64,000 nt of DNA from CAYSCX01 sp964429575. Lineage in GTDB: Bacteria; Desulfobacterota; Binatia; Binatales; Binataceae. The notes under the pieces are model-generated. The model had not been told where the DNA came from. It worked only from the letters and a program-made list of their open reading frames with translations, and ran no database searches. Position numbers and translations under genes: made by a program. Position 1 is the first letter of the stretch; every line of letters begins with the position of its first letter. The stretch lies in assembly GCA_964429575.1 (NCBI GenBank), contig CAYSCX010000001.1, positions 62,001 through 126,000 of the forward strand. Direction: 5' to 3'. Positions 41,817 to 49,322 of this stretch are shown here, piece by piece.

Positions 41817-42612
41817 GTCCGTACACCGTGACTGCGCGAGCGCCGGCGAGTTCGAGGGTTCGCGCGCGCTCGAGGAGCAGAGTCTTGTGCGCCTCGATAC
41901 CGATCAGCGCGGCGCCAAGCTCGGCGAGCAACTCGATAGTGCGCGGGCCGATCGCGGGACGGTCGAAGCGGAGGTCCTGGCCCGGTTTGGAGGCCTTTGC
42001 AATCACCAGCCCGCGGCCGCAAAGCGCCGCAGCGCGGCGCAGCGCAGCATCGGTGCCTTCGACCGCCTCGACCGCCGCGACCACGCCGTCGCGCACCGCG
42101 ACGGTCTGGCCAATGTCGTAAACCCCCACTTGCCGCGCGACCGCGAACGCAAGATCGAGGTCCATCAGCTGCGCGGGAGTCGGCGCGGGGCCCGCCTCGA
42201 GACCATCGCGCGCCAGGGCTCCATCAAGCATCGGCACCGGATCGATCACTTCGATGCCCTCGGATTCGAGCTCCTGGGCGACACCGCGCAGCACCGAGTC
42301 GTCGCTAAGGCGTCCGATGCGCGCGAGCATCTTGATCGTGCGCTGGTCGGGGAAGAACGAATCCTTGAGCCGTTCGCGCGAAATGCCGCCGGCCATCGCG
42401 GCGCGCATCACGCCGGCGTCCTTCAAGACTGCGATCATGCGTTCGAGTTCGCCGACCTTTATCCAGGTGAGATGGTCGCAGTGCTGCTGGAGTTCTGGAA
42501 GGGATTCGTTCTGGTGCGCGATCGCTACCACGCGCATCCCAAGCCGGCGCGCGGCTGCGGCAACTTCGACCGGGAAAATGCCGTTGCCCGCGATCAGTCC
42601 GAATTCATTCAC
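41809..42612 (-). CDS. lpxI: UDP-2,3-diacylglucosamine pyrophosphatase, LpxI type
   Basis: LpxI hydrolyses UDP-2,3-diacylglucosamine to lipid X, replacing LpxH in many non-enteric bacteria. The 267-residue protein has GLIAGNGIFPVEVAAAAR at the N-terminus, AMAGGISRERL, and the C-terminal catalytic domain with DIGQTVAVRDGVVAAVEAVE, FDRPAIGPRTIELL and GAALIGIEAHKTLLL. It overlaps lpxA by eight bases. Confidence 0.94.
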   Translation of the reverse strand: MNEFGLIAGNGIFPVEVAAAARRLGMRVVAIAHQNESLPELQQHCDHLTWIKVGELERMIAVLKDAGVMRAAMAGGISRERLKDSFFPDQRTIKMLARIGRLSDDSVLRGVAQELESEGIEVIDPVPMLDGALARDGLEAGPAPTPAQLMDLDLAFAVARQVGVYDIGQTVAVRDGVVAAVEAVEGTDAALRRAAALCGRGLVIAKASKPGQDLRFDRPAIGPRTIELLAELGAALIGIEAHKTLLLERARTLELAGARAVTVYGLA

Positions 42613-43384
42613 GTTCGCGGCTCACCACTCCCCGTTTTGAATTGCGCACGAACTCGACGAGCCGGCATACCTCTGGAACCGACCCGTACTTCTCCAGCAC
42701 ATTGGCGATCGCGTCGGCGCGGAGCATGTGCGAATAAAAGATCGTTCGCATCGCGGACTTTATTGCGGCGATGGTTTCCGCTGAAAAGCCGCGGCGCTGC
42801 AGTCCGACTTCGTTTACGCCCACCAGACGCGCGCGGTCGCCCGCGACCATCGAGTAGGGCGGCACGTCCTGCGTGACCACCGAGCCGCCGCCGAGGAACG
42901 CGTGCGCTCCGATGTGCGAGAACTGATGTATTCCGACCATCCCGCCCGAGATTGCCCACTCCTCGATGATTGTATGGCCGGCGACCTCCGTGGAGTTCGC
43001 GAGCCAAACGTGGTCGCCGATCTGACAGTCGTGCGCGATGTGAGCGTAGTTCATCACCAGGACGTGATTTCCAATCCGCGTGACCGCGCCTCCGCTCTCG
43101 GTGCCGCGGTGAATCGTGGCGAATTCGCGTATCTGATTGTCGTCGCCGATCTCGAGGCTTGACGGTTCGCCATGGTATTTTTGGTCCTGCGTGTCAGCTC
43201 CGAGCGCCGCGAATTGAAAGATGCGGTTGCGCACGCCGATCGTGGTGTCGCGCTCGATAACCGCATACGGGCCAAGCCTGGTTTCGGCGCCAACCCGGAC
43301 GTTGGGGCCGATGACCACGCCGGGGCCCACGTCGACCGTCGAGTCGAGCCATGCGCGCGGATCGATGACCGCGCTCGGATGAAT
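42605..43384 (-). CDS. lpxA: UDP-N-acetylglucosamine acyltransferase (possible ATT start)
   Basis: LpxA adds the first hydroxyacyl chain in lipid A synthesis. The protein is a left-handed parallel beta-helix with hexapeptide repeats (VDVGPGVVIGPNVRVGAETR), catalytic His in VMNYAHIAHDCQIG and the LpxA-specific GLQRRGFSAETIAAIK. The domain begins IHPSAVIDP at 43384, right after the fabZ stop. No ATG, GTG or TTG lies near it; the nearest is a TTG at 43483 deep inside fabZ, which would add 33 unrelated residues. An ATT start at 43384 gives 259 residues, close to the E. coli length of 262. Confidence 0.9.
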   Translation of the reverse strand: MHPSAVIDPRAWLDSTVDVGPGVVIGPNVRVGAETRLGPYAVIERDTTIGVRNRIFQFAALGADTQDQKYHGEPSSLEIGDDNQIREFATIHRGTESGGAVTRIGNHVLVMNYAHIAHDCQIGDHVWLANSTEVAGHTIIEEWAISGGMVGIHQFSHIGAHAFLGGGSVVTQDVPPYSMVAGDRARLVGVNEVGLQRRGFSAETIAAIKSAMRTIFYSHMLRADAIANVLEKYGSVPEVCRLVEFVRNSKRGVVSRERE

Positions 43385-43392
43385 TCGGCGGG

Positions 43393-43848
43393 CTATCGCA
43401 CCAGCTCCTGGATTTCCATCGCGGAAAGGCCGGCTTCGGCCGCCAACTCCTGGCCGACTCGCGCCTGTGCCTGCAGCTTCCAAAGCGGGCGATGGTACTT
43501 TGCGACGTGGACCTCGAGGTGCAGCTGGTCGCCGGGAACCACGCGGCGGCGAAAGCGGACCTTGTCCGCCCCGGTCAACATGAAGAGTTTGCCAGGATCG
43601 GCGCCGACCTCATTCATCGCCAAAATTGCGCCCGCCTGCGCAAGCGCCTCGAGTATCAACACTCCGGGCATTATCGGATGTCCGGGGAAGTGCCCGAGAA
43701 AAAATGGCTCGTTGTACGAGACGTTCTTGAGCGCGAGGATGCGCCCGGGCACGAGCTCGAGCACGCGATCGACCATTAGAAATGGGTAACGGTGCGGGAG
43801 GAATTCGAGGACCCGCCGGATGTCGAGGTTATTGGCCGATTCCGGCAC
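43393..43848 (-). CDS. fabZ: (3R)-hydroxyacyl-ACP dehydratase
   Basis: FabZ dehydrates 3-hydroxyacyl-ACP in fatty acid synthesis. The 151-residue hot-dog-fold protein has LDIRRVLEFLPHRYPFLMVD, the catalytic His in GHFPGHPIMPGVLILEALAQ (with its Glu), and FRRRVVPGDQLHLEV. GTG 43848, seven bases after the skp stop, gives exactly the E. coli length; the open frame reaching 43914 overlaps skp. Its position between skp and lpxA is usual, but the lpxD gene often found before fabZ is missing. Confidence 0.94.
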   Translation of the reverse strand: MPESANNLDIRRVLEFLPHRYPFLMVDRVLELVPGRILALKNVSYNEPFFLGHFPGHPIMPGVLILEALAQAGAILAMNEVGADPGKLFMLTGADKVRFRRRVVPGDQLHLEVHVAKYHRPLWKLQAQARVGQELAAEAGLSAMEIQELVR

Positions 43849-43855
43849 GGGCGCG

Positions 43856-44467
43856 CTACTTGGAAATGGTCGATCGCTGCGCTGCCGCCGAGCCAAACGA
43901 GCTCGAGGGCGCACCGCGCGACGGCGAGGGTTGGTCGTCGCCGCCCAATGAACCGACTTTTATGTTCATCGCATTGTAAGCGCGAATTACTTCGTCGGTG
44001 ATATCGATACCGGGCGCACCCCACAGCACGGTGCTCTTCTCGAACACCAGGGTATAGCCGTTGTTCTCGCCGAGGTTGCGAATCACCTGGGCAAGGTCGT
44101 GCACGATCTTGCCGGTAACTTCAGAATCCTTGCGTTGCAGCTCCTCGCGCGAGTCCTTGAAGGTGCGCTCGAAGTTCTTGAGCTTCTCACCATATTGATC
44201 GCGCATATTGTTGCGCTGCTCTTCCTGCATCAGCATGCCCTTCTTTTCGATTTCGTTCTTGAGCGCCTGCACTTCGTCCTGCTGCCGCTGGAGGCGCTGC
44301 TCGACGGACTGAAGGCGGCCTTGCAAATCAGCCTTGGCCTTCTTGCCTGCGTTGCACTCGCTGAGCGCGCGCTGCACATCGACGTACGCGAGCTTTATCT
44401 CGGCGAGGGCAGGCGTGGCGGCGGCGATGGCCACGATCGCTGCGACGAACGCCAACCGATGCTTCAT
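43856..44467 (-). CDS. skp: OmpH/Skp family periplasmic chaperone
   Basis: Skp holds unfolded outer-membrane proteins in the periplasm. The 203-residue protein has a signal peptide ending ATPALAEIK, a strand KLAYVDVQRALSEC and a long coiled coil from about residue 40 to 120, then GYTLVFEKSTVLW and a disordered Ser/Gly/Pro-rich tail from about 175. It follows bamA in the same operon, with about 130 bases between them. ATG 44467 was chosen because a TTG at 44479 lies directly against GGAGG. Confidence 0.9.
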   Translation of the reverse strand: MKHRLAFVAAIVAIAAATPALAEIKLAYVDVQRALSECNAGKKAKADLQGRLQSVEQRLQRQQDEVQALKNEIEKKGMLMQEEQRNNMRDQYGEKLKNFERTFKDSREELQRKDSEVTGKIVHDLAQVIRNLGENNGYTLVFEKSTVLWGAPGIDITDEVIRAYNAMNIKVGSLGGDDQPSPSRGAPSSSFGSAAAQRSTISK

Positions 44468-44596
44468 ATCGTGGTGCAAACCTCCTCGCGATTGGACTCT
44501 GAAGAACGCCGCTCGGGCTGAAATGAGGGAGCAGATTTCTCCCGCGGAACGCGCAATCCGTTCAAGGACATTAAAGCCAGTTTTGGTGGCCCGGCG

Positions 44597-46993
44597 CTAG
44601 AGCGGCGCTCCCGCTCCGATCTCGAAGACCGTGCTCAGATCCTGCGGGCGTGGGTTGATCGGGAATGCGAGATTGACGGCAAGGGGACCGAACGGCGAGA
44701 GCCATCGCACACCAAATCCGAAGGAGGCCTGCAGCTTGGTGATATCCAGGGAGTCCTGCAGCCGGAAGGCCTGGCCCGCGTCCATAAACACAACACCGCG
44801 GATGCCGAGTCCCGACAGCAGCGGGAATGTGATTTCATTGCTGAGCAGCAACTCCTTGCTGCCGCCGACGTTCTGAACCGAGATCGGAATTCCCTGCAGG
44901 TTGAAGATCGTTACGGTGGGACCCAACGAGTAAAGTTGGTATCCACGCACGTCGCCCTGGCTGCCGACGCCGACGCCGCCCGGGAAGAACCGTTCGTACA
45001 ACGGCAGCTCTCCGCCGCTACCGCCGCGCAGGTTGGTTCCGATACCAAACGTGACGCCCTGCGAGACGACCCAGTTGCCGAACACCGGGCTCTGCAGGAA
45101 CGGATAGAAGTAGCGGAAGTGCGCAACTCCCTTGATGAATGCCTCGCCCGGTCCGACGCCTCCCAACTGAAGCGTTATCGACTCGACGGAGCCGGTACGC
45201 GGGTCGATTGGATTGTCCACCGTGAAACGCCGGATGGTCGGAACGAGCTGGGAGATGCTCGTGAAGCCTTCGAACTGGCTAATCTGGATGGTGGTCAGGC
45301 TCTGGATGTTCGTGATTCCAAGGCGCTGAAACTGATAGCCGAGACCGGCCGTGACGTCCTCGAGCGAGAACGGACCAATTTGCTTCAGCCCCAGTTCGGT
45401 CAGCGGGTAATAGCTGTTGAGTCCGAAGCCGGTCGCTTCCTGATTGAAAGTGAACAGGTCTGTCGAGGTGCTGAAGAGCTGGAATCCCACGCTGAGCGGA
45501 ATGTCGAACAGCCACGGCTCGGTGTAACTGAAGTTGTAATTCTGGAACAGGAACCCGATTTGCGCGCTCAGCAGGATGGACTGCCCGCCGCCGAAAAGGT
45601 TGGTGTTGCCGAGCGTAAAGGTGCCGAACAGCGACTGGAAACTGTCGAAACCGCCGGCGGCGGTGAGAGTTGCGGTGTTGGCCTCGGCGACGCTGACGTT
45701 GAGGTTGATGCGGTCAGGCTTCTGCGCTGGCGCAGTCGTGACGCGCGTGTCGCTGAAGAATCCGAGCCGATCGAGCCGCAGTTTCGATTCCCGAATCTTC
45801 TCGGCCGAATAGGGTTCCTGCTCCTGGACCCGCAATTCGCGCCGTAGCACCTTGTCCGCGGTTTTCGAATTGCCGGTGATGTTAATTCGGTCGACCAGCA
45901 CCTCCTGTCCGGGATTTATGCTGAACGCGACGTTTACGCGCTTGGTCGCCGGGTCGAGCTGAGTGCGCGGATCAACGTTGACGAATGCGTAGCCGCGGTT
46001 CGAGTAGAAGTCGGACAGGCTCAGCACGTCGTGCTGCATGGTTGACCCACGAAACAGCTCGCCGGTCCTGATGGTAAGCCGCTTGCGTAGTTCGCTGCGC
46101 GGGAACTTGAGGTCGCCTTCGACCGTGATCCGTCCGACCTTGAACGCGGGACCCTCGTCGATCCGGATCAGGATCTTCATGTCATTTCCCTCACGCGTCA
46201 GGACCGGCTGGGCGACCTGCACGTTGAGGAAACCGTTGTCGTAGTAGAGCGCAGCGATCCGATCGACGTCGTCGCGCAGCTTGGTGCGATCGAGAGTGCC
46301 CGCACCCGTTACCAGGCTGATCAGCAGAGTGTAGGTGCCGGTCTGCATCACAGCGCGCAGCCGGGTGTCCGAAAATTCCTGGTTGCCTTCGAAGGAGATC
46401 GAGCTGATGCGGACCTCCCCGCCTTCAGCGACCTTGAAGACCGCAACTGCGGTGTTCTCGGGGCCGGGCTGCGGGTCGAAGGTGACCTTGGCGTCGAGAT
46501 AGCCGCGGTCCTCGTACACCTCCGTGAGCCCGCGGATTGTGTCTCGCACCCGGTTGGGATCGAGAATCGCTCCGGTATGAACGCGCACTGCCGCCAACAC
46601 TTTGTCATCCGTCGATCGGATCGCCGACATGCCCTCGAGTTTCACGTCGGTCACCTGCGGGCGTTCCTTGACCTTGTAGAGCAGCACGGCGCCGGCGGCG
46701 GTGCGTTCCACATCGGCGGTCACGGAGTCGAAGAATCCCATCCGGTAGATCGCCTTGATGTCGCGATCGACGGCGGCATCGTCCAGCGGCGCGCCCGGTG
46801 GTTGGGAGGTGTGGATCTTGATCGCGTCGCTTTCGACGCGCTGATTACCGTCGACGCGGACCGCGGTGACTATCGGCGGCGGCGCTTGCGCCAGCGCTCG
46901 CGCGGCGGTCATGACGACCACCACCGACAGCGCAACGGCGCGAACAATTGCCGCGCGGCTCTTGCGCGCGTTGAGCCTGATGGGTGTCACCAA
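44597..46993 (-). CDS. bamA: Outer membrane protein assembly factor
   Basis: BamA inserts beta-barrel proteins into the outer membrane. The 798-residue protein has a signal peptide (to about 36, ARALAQAPP), five POTRA domains (about 40-410; for example DVKLEGMSAIRSTDDKVL and RINITGNSKTADKVLRREL) and a 16-strand barrel with the conserved lid-loop motif GDVRGYQLYSLG. The start is GTG 46993. It is followed by skp and preceded, after 105 bases, by lolD; all belong to one minus-strand envelope-assembly operon. Confidence 0.95.
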   Translation of the reverse strand: MVTPIRLNARKSRAAIVRAVALSVVVVMTAARALAQAPPPIVTAVRVDGNQRVESDAIKIHTSQPPGAPLDDAAVDRDIKAIYRMGFFDSVTADVERTAAGAVLLYKVKERPQVTDVKLEGMSAIRSTDDKVLAAVRVHTGAILDPNRVRDTIRGLTEVYEDRGYLDAKVTFDPQPGPENTAVAVFKVAEGGEVRISSISFEGNQEFSDTRLRAVMQTGTYTLLISLVTGAGTLDRTKLRDDVDRIAALYYDNGFLNVQVAQPVLTREGNDMKILIRIDEGPAFKVGRITVEGDLKFPRSELRKRLTIRTGELFRGSTMQHDVLSLSDFYSNRGYAFVNVDPRTQLDPATKRVNVAFSINPGQEVLVDRINITGNSKTADKVLRRELRVQEQEPYSAEKIRESKLRLDRLGFFSDTRVTTAPAQKPDRINLNVSVAEANTATLTAAGGFDSFQSLFGTFTLGNTNLFGGGQSILLSAQIGFLFQNYNFSYTEPWLFDIPLSVGFQLFSTSTDLFTFNQEATGFGLNSYYPLTELGLKQIGPFSLEDVTAGLGYQFQRLGITNIQSLTTIQISQFEGFTSISQLVPTIRRFTVDNPIDPRTGSVESITLQLGGVGPGEAFIKGVAHFRYFYPFLQSPVFGNWVVSQGVTFGIGTNLRGGSGGELPLYERFFPGGVGVGSQGDVRGYQLYSLGPTVTIFNLQGIPISVQNVGGSKELLLSNEITFPLLSGLGIRGVVFMDAGQAFRLQDSLDITKLQASFGFGVRWLSPFGPLAVNLAFPINPRPQDLSTVFEIGAGAPL

Positions 46994-47098
46994 CGAATAC
47001 CGAAAAGCGCGAACACGCTAACCAATCATCCGCATGATGTAAACCAACTTGCGGATTGCGCCGGCTGGAGTTGTCGTTGGGCGCGGCGACCGCGCGGC

Positions 47099-47836
47099 CT
47101 AAACCGCCGCACGCGGCTCTTCGTGGAGCCTGCCATCGCGCAGTATGAGCGAGCGGCCCATTTCGCGCATCAGACGTTCGTTGTGAGTGGCGATGACGAG
47201 CGTCACCTTGAGTTCACGATTGAGCAGGTGAAGCAACTGGTGCACTTCGTCGGCAGTGTGCGGGTCCAGGTTTCCGGTCGGTTCATCAGCGAGCACGAGC
47301 TTGGGATGCAGTACGACGGCTCTGGCCACCGCGACGCGTTGCTGTTCACCGCCGGATAGTTCCGCGGGGCGGCGCCCGAGCTTGTCGGCCAGGCCCACCA
47401 GTTCCAGGATGTCTGCGGCGCGCTGGTGCGCGTCGCGATCGTTCATGCGCGCAATCAACCCGGGCATCATCACGTTTTCCACTGCGGTGAAGTCGGCGAG
47501 CAAATAGTGAAACTGAAAAACGAAGCCCAACTTCAGGTTGCGAAACTCGGCGAGCGAGCGATCATCCAACGCCGACAAGTCCTGTCCGTCGAAGTACACT
47601 TTGCCCGCGGTGGCGGCCTCGAGGCTTCCAAGCACATGAAGCAACGTGGACTTGCCGACGCCGGACTGACCCACGATGGCAACTTCTTCGCCTTCCGCGA
47701 CGCTCATCTCGAGATCGCGCAGTACCTGGATTTCCCGGTCGGCGTCGTAAAACGTCTTCGAGAGGCCGCGTGCGACCAATAGCGCGCGCCCGGGCGCGCC
47801 GGCCTCAACGGCTCGCGGTGCCGATGCCTCACTCAT
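47099..47836 (-). CDS. lolD: Lipoprotein-releasing system ATP-binding protein
   Basis: LolD powers release of outer-membrane lipoproteins from the inner membrane. The 245-residue ABC protein has Walker A VGQSGVGKSTLLHVLGSL, Q-loop FVFQFHYLLADFTAVENV, signature LSGGEQQRVAVARA and Walker B LVLADEPTGNLD, with the LolD-specific QFHYLL form. ATG 47836 overlaps the stop of the permease gene by eight bases. Confidence 0.93.
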   Translation of the reverse strand: MSEASAPRAVEAGAPGRALLVARGLSKTFYDADREIQVLRDLEMSVAEGEEVAIVGQSGVGKSTLLHVLGSLEAATAGKVYFDGQDLSALDDRSLAEFRNLKLGFVFQFHYLLADFTAVENVMMPGLIARMNDRDAHQRAADILELVGLADKLGRRPAELSGGEQQRVAVARAVVLHPKLVLADEPTGNLDPHTADEVHQLLHLLNRELKVTLVIATHNERLMREMGRSLILRDGRLHEEPRAAV

Positions 47837-49109
47837 AGCGAATGACTTCGACCGGCGAGAGGGATCGCGCCCTAAGCGCCGGATAGATCGCCGCACATAT
47901 GCAGAGCGCTATCGCCGCCAACGCGACGAGCAGGAAGTTCGACGGGTACAGCCGCACCGGCACGGCGCTCACCATGAAAAGGTCGGCAGGCAGCTGAATC
48001 AGATGGTAACGGCCGATCGCCCACGACGTGATGAAACCGCCGCCGGTTCCAATCGCGGTTCCGGCCACACCCAGCGCCATTCCGTCGAACAAGAAAATCA
48101 TCGCCACCGACGCGGCGCGCGCGCCCATGGTTCGCAGGATTGCAATTTCCTTGCGACGCTCCATCACCACCATGACGAGCGTCGCGATGATGTTGAACGC
48201 CGCGACCAGCACGATTAGCAGCAGCACCAGGAAGTAGGTGAACTTTTCGAGCTGCAGCGCCGAGAACAACGGCGCGTTGGCCTCCGTCCAGTTGCTCACC
48301 CGAAATTGAGGCCCGGCCAGCGCGGCGATTCGCCGCCCGACCTCCGGCGCATCGAACAGATTCTTGAGCCTAAGCTCGAGCCCGCTTTGAAGCAGGGGAT
48401 CATCGGCGAGTAGCGTGCGCCCATCTTTCAGGCCGACGAACACCAGGCTCGAGTCGAATTCGAACATTCCAGAGTGGAAGAACCCAGCCACCACGAATCG
48501 TCGCAAGCGCGGCGGCCCGGTCGCGCCGCCGAGACTCACCGGCGAGATGAGCACGATGGGGTCGCCGAGCCGAAGACCCAAGTCGCCCCCGAGGCCACGA
48601 CCCACAATCGCGCCCGGAAGTTCGACCTTGCGTTTTTGCCCACCGTCGGAGACTTCGAGCGTGTGGCGCTTCTCGAGGCCCTCGAGGCTGCCGGCGTCAA
48701 GTGTGCGCTGAAGGTCGGTGAGTACCGGATTGTCGCGCGCAATCACACCGCGCAACATCGCGCCCGAAACGTAGCCGGGACGGGCGCTGCCGGCGTCCGA
48801 TACGGCCATGACCTGTGCGGAGATGAATGGCGCAGCCGCCGCTACTTGCGGCATCGCTTCGATTTTCCGGGTTAGTTCGGCAGCGTCGAATGCGCCGCCC
48901 TCGGCGCGCTCGATCGTCACCTGCGGCGTAAATGCCAACAGCCGCTGGCGCAGGTCCTGTTGGAAGCCGCTCATCACAGAAAGCGTAACCGTGAGGGCGA
49001 AGGTGCCCAGCGCGACGCCGCCAAGCGAAATCAATGCGATGAGCGAAACGAAGCGCTCGCGCCGGCGCGCGCGCAAATAGCGAAGCCCAATCCGGTACTC
49101 GTAGCGCAC
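47829..49109 (-). CDS. lolC: Lipoprotein-releasing system permease (LolC/LolE family)
   Basis: The 426-residue protein has the LolCE arrangement: an N-terminal helix in RFVSLIALISLGGVALGTFA followed by SVMSGFQQDLRQRLL, a large periplasmic domain (about 60-290) and three C-terminal helices with NIIATLVMVVMERRKEIAILRTMGA. A single LolC/E-type gene is present, so a homodimeric permease is likely, as in many non-enteric bacteria. It is the first gene of the minus-strand block that runs through bamA and lpxA. Confidence 0.92.
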   Translation of the reverse strand: MRYEYRIGLRYLRARRRERFVSLIALISLGGVALGTFALTVTLSVMSGFQQDLRQRLLAFTPQVTIERAEGGAFDAAELTRKIEAMPQVAAAAPFISAQVMAVSDAGSARPGYVSGAMLRGVIARDNPVLTDLQRTLDAGSLEGLEKRHTLEVSDGGQKRKVELPGAIVGRGLGGDLGLRLGDPIVLISPVSLGGATGPPRLRRFVVAGFFHSGMFEFDSSLVFVGLKDGRTLLADDPLLQSGLELRLKNLFDAPEVGRRIAALAGPQFRVSNWTEANAPLFSALQLEKFTYFLVLLLIVLVAAFNIIATLVMVVMERRKEIAILRTMGARAASVAMIFLFDGMALGVAGTAIGTGGGFITSWAIGRYHLIQLPADLFMVSAVPVRLYPSNFLLVALAAIALCICAAIYPALRARSLSPVEVIRYE

Positions 49110-49322
49110 TCTACGGGCTTACCTGGCGGCGGCGGTGCGCGAACGGCCGCCCGGTGATGGTCGCAGGGCGAAATCCACAATGGGGGGTCATCGGAGAGCG
49201 CGGTTCACGGAGTTCGAGTAATAGTCGCTGAGGGATCCGAGATTTGCAATCATCGCGGGTTGCGTGTACGCGCGGCGGTGAATTACAGTCCCGCCAGCAG
49301 TTCGACTCGGGAGGTGGCTTCG

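Noticed and set aside
41791..42876. Plus-strand frame of 361 codons opposite lpxI and lpxA
   Set aside because: It spans two real minus-strand genes antisense and has shadow-like composition.
44936..45847. Plus-strand frame of 303 codons opposite bamA
   Set aside because: It is antisense to bamA and its Glu/Arg/Ala-rich translation has no domain.
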